From NCBI GenBank assembly GCA_013433145.1, contig CM024181.1, positions 2,356,001 through 2,420,000 of the forward strand: a DNA stretch of 64,000 bases. Reading direction: 5' to 3'. This DNA comes from Ascaris suum (taxonomy: Eukaryota > Nematoda > Chromadorea > Rhabditida > Ascarididae). Made by a program: the position numbers and the translations under genes. Numbering within the stretch: position 1 is the stretch's first letter; every line of letters begins with the position of its first letter. The notes under the pieces were generated by a model that was not told the DNA's origin, ran no database searches, and worked only from the letters and a program-made list of their open reading frames with translations. Below, piece after piece: positions 54,144 through 64,000 of the stretch.

Positions 54144-57100
54144 TCAACTTAGCACAAATTATCACCAGTTTACTTAAATAACATTAAACAGCAAGTAAAA
54201 GAATCTCAGCGATCAGAATTTTGGCAACGGATAAAAGGTTCAAGGTTCAAGACAATCATAACCAGTCAATATGTGAAGCTTTGAAATTATTTAGTCTTTG
54301 AATATTCGAGTAGAATGCAGCCCTCTCCCTTCTCCCGTAAGTAGCGAAGGTGTTGAGTACTAGATCCGGTTAAATAATCAATAAACTTGAAATTAGAACT
54401 CTTAAGTTGAAGTACTATCATTTACCTCAAATATTTTCCATACTTTCGAAAGTGGGATTTAGTTTTCTTGAATGAAAAAGAAAACTATTGCAACAGATAT
54501 ATAAGTGTGTTATTGTTTGTGGACTCGTCTATCATTTCCGTAATTCGCAGCATGTAAAAAGCATTTAAAAAATTATAAAACAAAATAAATTCGTCTTAAC
54601 CAATTTCAACACAAAAAAAAGAGATTTCCTTCATTGTTAATTTATTTTCATTGACTTGCCCATAAAATAAATTTCCATAAATTTCTCATAAATTAATAAA
54701 TTTTCCGTTTATAAATTAATCATTTTATGAAGAAGACTGTAGAGCACTCTCTAAATTCATTAAAATTCAGGAAATTGAAAGTTTCAAGTAGCAATAATGA
54801 AAGAAAGCAGATGTGACCAAAACGGTCATGTGTTTAGCTCAGCCACTGTACGGATCATTTATGTGCAGATGAGCTCTTGATGCAAACCATTCTAATCCAT
54901 CGACAAACAACTACCTTTCACCACTAACAATAGCAACACTGATGTGTCTTCGTCGTCGAAAGATTGTTGTCGACTATATGAAGGAAATCCCTTTCCGATC
55001 AACAACCATAATCGAAACCGCTGAAATAATTCTCAACGAGTACTGCGTAGAGTCAATCCTCGAAATCTATAGTATCAGGTACTACTTATCTGAAAGGGGA
55101 TTATTGAATTAGTTTCAGCTTAGGCTATTAGCAAAGTTTGATATACTCGATGCAGTTAAACCTATTTATCGATTGCAAAAAATCAGCTTATAGCTTATCT
55201 GTAGATGCTTGGAGAGTATTTTGTTAAAATGCTTTTTTTGCATAGGATTTAACACCTCAAAATAGATAGTAGTAAAACTATTAAGAAGAAATAAATATTT
55301 GAATATGCAGAATGAATATAAAATGAGACATTAATTTATCTTCAAGAGTAGAAAAGAGAAGAATGCAATATCGAGAGAGTCATATATAAAATGCCTAAGG
55401 GAATGCCATGCGTTAAACGTGCCAATCAGAAGGCAAATACTATAGCGCATCGAATGAGAGCGACGATGAAGATAGCCAACGCCTATAAAATGCATAAACC
55501 CGTTGCTATTTATTTCAGGCGTAATACATGAAAAGTACATATTGCAAGAGTTAAGATTTACCCATTATTAGACAATAATAAATCGAAATCTCGTTGCATT
55601 AGTAGGTGGTGCTCTCTTTTAGCAGATTAACGAATAAAGAGGAAATTAATAACTCATACTCTTCGAGAATCATCATTTAATTCAAGTGGCCATTATTTTA
55701 CTACAACTTCGAGAATTTTCGAAATTGACTTGCTCATTTGAGAAAAAAGTAAACTGGATATTACTGTTTTTAAGAGGTAAATACTGAATAATTTGCTAAT
55801 GTACATTTAAATTTGCTATATCTTTTTGATATTTAGTAAATTATTTATTTCACCTTAAATTGCACTAAATTCTAGCATCTATGATAAAAGACCACCTTTT
55901 CTTTTGAAATTCAGGTTAAAAGCGATATGCTAAAACTCATAGTACCCTTTTTCTCGAAATATCTACCAAATTATGCGGATGCACGTTAGAATTACATAAA
56001 ATACGAATCGAATAGACATTAGATGAAGAGATAGAAGGCGCTAACAAATGAGCAATTTAAAAGCAATATGAGAGGGTGTTTGAGGGTTTAGTGTGATGTT
56101 TTACTCGACCCTATAGGTACCCCCCCACTGTGATCACCATCATCGTAACGCACCTGCTATGTAGTGTCGATCCGAAAGGCGGTACTAGGATGAGCCGCTG
56201 AAGTGCTACTGTTCATTTCACACGTTAATTCCTTCACTTATAGAACCTTTCATGAGAGAATCGATGAAGAGGAAACCAGATGCTCATTTAATGCCATCGA
56301 CATTAGTTTGCATGAAAAGAGAGATTATGACCTCGATTTATTAGCGAATTGATGAGAAATGCTAACGGATAGGAAAAAAATAGTTAGAAAACTTTTTGAT
56401 AAGATTAATTTCAACTAGAAATTCAAGTTAATGTTCAACTAATCGAATCGATTTTTATTCATCGCCTAATCGAGAATAAATTATTCACAGATGAATTTTT
56501 TTTCTTTTAACGAAAAATCTATCGAATCGAGAGCGGTTATATTTTGCGGAATGCAAATGAAATATAATAAAATAATGATCGAATGTTTACCACGTTATTT
56601 GCATACTAATTTAAGAACTTTAACTGAACATATAATTTGCTATTAAATTCTAGTAGGTAATCTACTTTTTATCATTGATTGATTTTTCATAAATTGATCA
56701 CGAAATTTACAACTCGTATTCGATAGCAACAATCGATAAGTGGTGAACGGTTTATTGCCGAATATCTCAGATGCATAAGCAATAACTCGAATAGTATGCA
56801 AATTTTATTGCATATACGCCTACCATATGACTGCCGAAAGATTGGAATCATCCATTCTGCGAATAACACCTGTTAAACTTCAACTAAAATATAACGATAA
56901 AACAAGTAATATGGACTCATATATGAGGTATGATTTTAAAAAAAAGATCGGCATTTTGAAATTAAACAAACATTTTCAAAAAAAAAAAAAATTTTCTGAT
57001 GGTGGAAATTTTTATGAAATTGAAAAATAAAAAATTTTCCAGTGAGAAGTAGCATCTTATCAATCGAGTCGAGTAGACATAGTGAGTAGGGTAATTATGG

Positions 57101-59691
57101 ATATTTCATTGCCGAAATTGGAGAAGACGAGAAAAAGAAAAAGAATTGCGTGATGCACATGTGGGATTCTAATTAACTGACATAGGCAATTACTATTTGT
57201 GTATAACACAGTGCACAGCAGCATGTCAGGCTCATCACGGCAAAAGAACATCTCCATATATCGCTGCTTATTGCGATCGACTTGACGTAATTTAAGCAAC
57301 ATTGCATATATTTAATTAATCATTGCCGAAGTGCATGTACATCCTTTCCCGATACCTCAATTTGACGATTATTTTATATTATAAGCATAAAACGGGAAAT
57401 TAGCAATGATTCGAAATGATTTTCCAAAATTTATTATAAACATTAGCGGAGAATTTTTCATTACAGAAAATTGGAGGTGATTTATTTGGATGCACATCAA
57501 AATCATGAATGAATACGATGTACATCATATTTAAATAATTAAAAGGTTATGCGTGATAAAGTAGTAATGGTACTTCGACAACGATTAGTGGTGAATGGGA
57601 ACAGTGATTTAATGAATTTCATCAATAAATCAAAATTGGAACGACCAAAATTGCAACATTTCCGTGCCGTAGCACTCATTAAACTCTAAACACACTAAAA
57701 TCTAAACGCATAACACACGGTATGTTTATATGTGCTCACGCATTATCACGGTATAAATGGAAATTGATGGAATATGATGACTTATAAACAACAATAGTTG
57801 ATGACGATTAACTAAGATGAAGACAAAATGGATGCAGATAATGATGATCATTTAAGGCAATATTAGACATCACATTCGAATTGCAACGAATGCCTCAGAA
57901 ATGATGCAAAAAAAAAAAAATTCATAGAAGCTCTCAGCAAATATCTATGAGTGTGAAGATTATAAATCGAGATAGTTATATCTTATGAAAGATTTACTCA
58001 TTATTGATTCGATTTATGCGCAAAATATGCAACGTTGAAGAAAAAGAAGAATATGAATTCTTTTGTAAATGAAAACTTAATAGATATGATAGAATTGAAT
58101 ATCAATAAAGCAATAAATATTAAAACATATAGAAATTAAAATGTTGAAACAGATTTTGATTAAATTAAAAACAATTGATTTAGTAAATAATTGGAAAATA
58201 AAAAAAAAATAAAAATTTAGTAATATTTTATTGCGTTATATAGTAGAAAGCCTAAACGAAATAAAGCAAGAAAAATAGATAGAAATAAAATTGACGAGAG
58301 GAAACGACAAAATGAACAAGCTTACGCGAAGCAATTAACAACAAATCTTCAGTGAGCTTCATAAACAAATCCATAAGGAACGATAAGAATCTTTTATTTA
58401 CACTTTCATTATTCCCTTTCTTATTTATTCTTTTAAAAAAAAATTGCAATTTTCATCTCTTTGATATATTTATATTTGAAACTATATATCCGCCTCTCAT
58501 ATCGAATAGGAGCTTCATGCTAGAGAACCGCAAAGAATTAAACTCCTCTCTCATATATAACCCCATTCTGGAGGCAATAGCGCTCACAGAAAACGTTTTC
58601 ATTCGCGCACTTAAAAACAACGATATTTCTTTAGTTAATATGTCGTATATTATCTTAATGGTATTTAAGCAGCTCTCTGTGTAGGCAATAAAATATGAAA
58701 AGGAGAGAAGTGAAAAATATTCATCCAGTAAAACTCGTATTGATTTGGTCTGGTCCGATCCAATCCGATCCCAGCTTTATTATATGCGTTAATGAAGTAG
58801 GCCTTTATCCGTTAGAAAGGTTCTACGTTACAATATTACCGTTTTTTTCTTTTAGTTATAGCAATGCTCGAATCAACACGCAAAAAGTGCAACATTAAAG
58901 TTGGATGAATTCTTTAGTTTTACAATCACAGTAAACTTTGTTTGATCTTATTTGCATATTAGAATAACGCATAAGACAGACTATGAAGAGAATATGAACA
59001 TGCAAAGAGTGTCGATCGAGCGTCGATATGAACGCATATCAGCAAGGATCAAGGGTCATGCAGACAGTAAGGTGTAGGCATAATGTGCATCGATGCATAT
59101 CCCTTAGCCTATACTCCCCTCCCCATTTCCTCTCATGGTCACGCTGTTCTGCCACGCCCTTTTCATCGTTGTTTCATAGAGTCTAGAAAAGAGCAACGAT
59201 TTTTCGCTTGTGCTCTATCGTCTTCTATCTTAGCCAATAGGCAAATACGAGATACATAAAAGGATGCAAAAAGACTGACAGCTTTGATGTGACTACTTCT
59301 GATAGAATCAAATGCCGAAATGTGTGCAATTGCTAGCGGGCAAATATTCATCGCGCTATCTATATTGTCTTAGGCTTGTGCTTTCTGAGGGAAACGAATT
59401 GTTTTTTTTTTGTGAGGAGGAATTAATTGTCGAAAGCAGATCCTCAAATCATTATAACTGCGCAAAATGTTGTGGTAGTTATTGGAAGGAGAATGGGGAC
59501 ACAAAATTTAGAGAAATCGTCGACATCTATAATAATATCCAGCATTTAGTTTCTATCTAACTTCATATTTGCTTTTGAATATTCGGCATTCATAACTGTG
59601 CAATAAAGGCAATCTAATTTCTCGACGCTACGATTGAAAGAAGTGATTCGTTTAAAGTTTAGTTTTCCTTTTAGAGAAAAGAAGGAATTTC

Positions 59692-59739
59692 AAGCGATCC
59701 AAGAAGCCTTTTCTATATGCAGGGTTTCTTGGATCGTTT
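59692..59739. repeat. 19-bp stem-loop with 10-nt loop
   Basis: Arms 59692-59710 and 59721-59739 pair over 19 positions, with three G-U type pairs; the core CGATCCAAGAA / TTCTTGGATCG is perfect. It could be a small-RNA hairpin; it is short for a microRNA precursor unless the flanks extend the stem. Confidence 0.8.
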
Positions 59740-60601
59740 CAGCTCATCCTAGAAAGCCTTCGCTCTCTTTGCCAAAAAAAAGATAATCCTTAAATGTAAT
59801 ACAAATTACTAACTTCAACTCGAACGAAAACTTCTACAATACATGAAATGGGTTTATTTTGATTACAATAAAGCATAGAATTGAAACTCGACTTTTAAAT
59901 GCACTATTTTTATAATATTTCCACATGCAATCAATCGAACAAAGAAGATTTCTCAAATACATAAGGTTAACATTGCTATTCGCATATAATGAGTTGATTG
60001 TTAGCGTTTCATTACGAAGTGATACTCTCGAAATATTTGTTGTATTGTTTGCAATGTCATCGATTTTTATTATTTGATCAATCATAAAAGATGGATTGTT
60101 GAAAGCAATGGAAAGCAATTTTTTTTTAAACGTATGTTTGCGTGGGTGATTAAAAACGATCATCGGGAATTGATAGGATCATGAATCAAATCGTTTTTCG
60201 GACGATTGCGCCATTCAGAGCATTATAGAATCGTTGCGTTGAGCCCATTTTTATGGCATCTTAACCATTCATTTTTGACGTAATTTACGAGCATATTTTT
60301 GGCCTCAGTGATGATTACGTTTAAGGACGGCGATGCATTATTTTCGACGAGAATATCGAATAATAAAAAAAAAGAAAGAAAGAAGTCGTGAAAAATTCGC
60401 TATTTGTGGCGATTATCGCTGAGATTAGCGAATTGCATATTTCGATTTTTGCCTCATCATCCATCTCGTTGGCTTCATTAATGTCATCTCAATGTGAATT
60501 AATTTGTGGGAAAATGATTCGTCTAAGAAATTCTTGAAGATTTGTTGGGATTTATAAAATTAAGAAAAAATATTTTCGACGGTCTGATCATATGATCACA
60601 T

Positions 60602-60642
60602 AGTCTGATCTGATCTGATCTGATCTGATCTAATCTGATCTG
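60602..60642. repeat. (TCTGA)n pentanucleotide repeat
   Basis: About eight near-perfect TCTGA units, one of them changed to TCTAA. Confidence 0.9.
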
Positions 60643-61841
60643 ACCACGTAATGCTGTAATATAGCAAAACTTATCTAAAAATATCACAGCAGGTGTTGGT
60701 AGTATAGTATAAATTGCACATTACTGCATAACAACTCTATATTGAAGTAATCCAGAACCTACACAACATTAAGTATTCGATTAAATCGAGTCGGATAAAT
60801 TGAATAAATTTATCGAATAGATCGAATAGCATTTAATTGAATAAAAATATAATATTATTATAGGTTAGCGGCAAATTTACGAGAAATTATTTATTTATTT
60901 AATTAATTTATAGCATTCAAAGAAAACTTCCAGCATTTATTAATTAAAGGATTTAGCGATATATAAAAATAATTATTTATAGGGAAAGTAACCATTATCT
61001 ACTTGATAAAAAAGTTTTAAAAAATTGTAGAGTAATTTACTTAGCGAAAAAAAAAGAGGAGATATTTTAGCGCTTAGAAAATTATACATTCGAATGATTC
61101 TATTCTTTTCTCAAAAAGAAATATATCTTTTATATCTATAAAAGTATTAACATATTTCATTAGATTTTATTAAAGTAAATCCGAAAAAAATTCAACGTAA
61201 ATTTTTTTTTAATCAAAAGAATCATATTTTGCTATGAAGTGAATCTCTAAAATTCCCATAAAAATAAGCGAAGCAAATATTCCTATGTGGTTGTTAATCA
61301 TTTCAATATTCTATAACTAATGTGTCTATCTGAAATATATCTCCAACATATCTATTATCAACGTATTGCTAGGAGAATGTCTGCTTAAATCTTCCCACTT
61401 CAAGCATCATTCGTTAGATGTTTGAATAATGAAAGATGGTTGGTGAGAGCTAAAATCCTACTTTAAAAAACTATCGGGTTTTGCTAGCCATTTAAAGGAT
61501 TTATCTATATCCTGATAGGGTATTTGTCCTCGAAAAGAGGCTGCAACCATTCTGGAAGCTATCGCATTAAATTCAAGAAAGGTCAGAGCAATTGCCAATT
61601 CGAACTTCTCAAAATGGCCAAGATGTCAACGTTACAAAATGATAGTTGATTCGTTAAAAACAATTGTGGTTGTCGGGTGTTTGCGTGTGATCATCACGGC
61701 GTATAGGTTGGTTGGGGCAACGAGCTGAGTGACGGGTCGTAAAGCGCTCATGCAATCTGACTTATGAGATACGACGATAATGGGAAAGGACATATACTGA
61801 TCATGCATATATTCATCGCCAAACTATACCCAAATATCCTC

Positions 61842-61960
61842 CACCATTTATTACCTGCTAGGAAAATATTTTTTTACCACCTACTACCTATTAGGTAAAT
61901 ATTCTACACCAGTAATTATGTGTCAGGTGAATATTCTATGCAACCCATTAACCTTGTACC
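61842..61960. repeat. Degenerate tandem repeat, about 34-bp unit
   Basis: Units share the pattern ACC..(T)TA.TTACCT..TAGG.AAATATT; recognisable three times with growing divergence (for example CTACTACCTATTAGGTAAAT at the second unit). Confidence 0.5.
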
Positions 61961-62326
61961 AACAGCTACCCATTATGCAAATGTTTTATACAACCTGCTG
62001 CTTGCTGTCCAGACATTAATGCTTCAACTGAAATATTCAAAAATTGTTGTTGATTTTTTGAGAATCTATTTCATCTATTACGATGAAAACTTTGTCTGCC
62101 AATATTTCTAATTATCATAAGCGTAAAAAAAGGAATTCGACTGATGCGACTGACATCTGTCGTTGATATTTGTAAATGACGATTCAATGCTTATTTAAGA
62201 TTTATTGAGAACCGTTTTTGTGGATTATTACCTCAGCTATTATAGTCATTATAGCCTGATTGTTTCTGTATTGGTGTTTTCCTGTTAGAAGTGATGAAAA
62301 ATAATCGTCTCCGGTAAACTAAGTCA

Positions 62327-62390
62327 TAACAATATTGTCGCAATATGGATCTCCATTAGGCGTAACAATATTCTTGCAAAATGGACCTCC
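62327..62390. repeat. 28-bp direct repeat, offset 36 bp
   Basis: Copies at 62327-62354 and 62363-62390 begin TAACAATATT and end GGA.CTCC. They differ at 4 of 28 positions. Confidence 0.85.
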
Positions 62391-64000
62391 TCATATACAA
62401 CTATTGCTACAATCATAGAGAATTTCTACGATATCCGCAATGAAACAAGACGATTGACTTTAGAGAAACAAAAAAAAACGTTGAATAGCAGATATATTAA
62501 AAAAAAAAAGCAAAAATGCATAATCAATTAAGAAAAAAATGCATTTTCATAGCTAATGATGAATTAGCATAACGTCGCTTAAGTTAATTATAGCTTTCAA
62601 ATAGAATTTTGTTGTCTAGACGAGAACAATTTCAAGGAGGTAAATAAAGAGTTATTCAAAAGTTAGAAAGTAAATGTTTTGTAAATTACATAAAACAAGG
62701 GTTTTCAATGACGATTATGCATTTTTCTTAATTGATCTTTTTTTTTGAAACGGTTTAGCTGCTTGGGTCACCAAAAAAAGTGGAAAAGTGGATCAGTTCT
62801 ATCCACAAATAGGTCGAATCAACCCACAAATTACAACGCTACAATTATTCACTTTGTAGCCCATCATCATTGGAACAATGTGCAGCATACGGCTAAGGGA
62901 TTAGCAGGTATTTGATAGGTGAAAGTTGGCTTACGTCAGGTATAATAGCAACCGATAATTGCGATCTGTTGCGAGGTTTATGAGAGCAATAGAAGAGAAA
63001 TGGTCAACGAAAAAGAATTCCACATAAACGTGTCAACAAAGAAAATTACATTCGACATTGCTGAATTTCATCTATTACAATTCATGCTGAAATTAGACCA
63101 GAGTATTTCCGGAAACACACAAATGCATAGGTATTTTTGGCATTTATTATAACACGTTTACAATTGAGTGCTTACATGTTCTTTTTCCGCGTTTTTTCTT
63201 GTTGATTTTCAGGTTCCTTTAATTTTTTTTTTGCAGGTTGATTGAGCAGTAAATAAAAAATAGTGCAAGAAGAAAAGAAAAGTAACAGCCTGATGAAGGT
63301 CATCCGAATGGCTTATAGCGTTGCTGTGAATGATGCAAAGCAAGAATTGCTGTGCAAGTTGTGTTTTGTGTGAAGCACGCCAGACATAAACAACACACAA
63401 ATTATGCGTAGGCACTTATCATACGATGATTTGTGAATGCACTTTACATGCTTATCCACTTAATACACTCCAACGATCGTCCCTATGCTTAACACGAACC
63501 CACAACGCACAACAACAAATCTCCCATCACAATAACCACAACATTCATTAGTGGTCATTGGTCAGTGGTCACTTCATGAACTCTGCAATGATCTTAGTCG
63601 AGAATTCATTGTAGCTCTCAGCATATTTCTTGCAGCGTTTGCAATAAATACGATTGCAATAAATCTTTCCAACCTACTAAACTTTTATCAAAAATATCCG
63701 GTTTACCTTAATAAATACCCAACCCCTGCCTGTTACAAAGCATTTCTTTATATTATAGAGATCTTATTAACTCTTTTCAAAAGGTATATATTGCAAAAAT
63801 ATTTTAATTACAAAAAAATAAATTGTTTCATGATCGGGCAGGTAAATTAGAATTGTAAAATTCCCGTAGAATAGAGTCAAAAATAGGAAAATATTTGCTT
63901 CACTCAGAGTGAAAAAAATTGTGGGACTTAAGTGGAGTTTTCGATTGATTGGCATCAATATCTCTGAGTAAATTGTATTTTGGGGTGTGTTGTATATGTT

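Noticed and set aside
58352..58684. 110-codon plus-strand frame
   Set aside because: AT-driven composition, no recognisable domain, and no supporting splice or conserved features.
59834..60163. 109-codon minus-strand frame
   Set aside because: Asn/Ile-rich frame from AT-rich DNA, with no family resemblance and no partner exon.

Overview
This window is eukaryotic and most likely nematode DNA. It is AT-rich. Every gene found is split by introns of about 0.1 to 3.2 kb, with T-rich 3' splice sites of the TTTCAG type. The proteins belong to animal families: a P-glycoprotein-like ABC exporter fold, an SLC52 riboflavin transporter, and LRR type I membrane proteins. The introns are longer than is usual in Caenorhabditis, which hints at another nematode clade, but the species cannot be read from the sequence.

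Layout. (1) 106-7949, plus strand: the 3' part (11 exons, 594 codons) of a gene with both transmembrane domains of an ABCB/P-glycoprotein exporter but neither ATP-binding domain. Its 5' end lies outside the window. (2) 7950-10407: non-coding. (3) 16524-10408, minus strand: a complete 9-exon SLC52 riboflavin transporter of 429 residues, convergent with gene 1. (4) About 16.5-37.5 kb: 21 kb with no gene I can defend, holding long (AT)n arrays, other microsatellites, foldback sequences and small repeats. (5) 37514-45733, plus strand: a complete 8-exon LRR receptor of 582 residues (signal peptide, LRRNT, LRRs, LRRCT, one membrane helix, cytoplasmic tail ending in a PDZ-ligand-like motif). A solo LTR sits in its second intron. 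(6) 53889-47886, minus strand: a convergent paralogue with the same 8-exon structure and nearly identical exon lengths. It carries a one-base frameshift in exon 1, a non-GT donor after exon 2, and loss of two LRRCT cysteines. (7) 53890-64000: no recognisable gene.

The most unusual item is the ABC-exporter-like protein without nucleotide-binding domains. The region where NBD1 belongs holds only a 67-codon linker exon, and the protein stops just after the last TM helix of TMD2. Exon frames are intact and splice sites are present, so it does not look like an ordinary decayed pseudogene. The second point of interest is the convergent LRR receptor pair. The two copies share a cytoplasmic TPLY...YDKSD...TFYS block, a DESL block and a class I PDZ-type C-terminus (ITEL / ITQL). 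All exon models were assembled by eye from frame, splice sites and family resemblance; none was tested against transcripts or databases.
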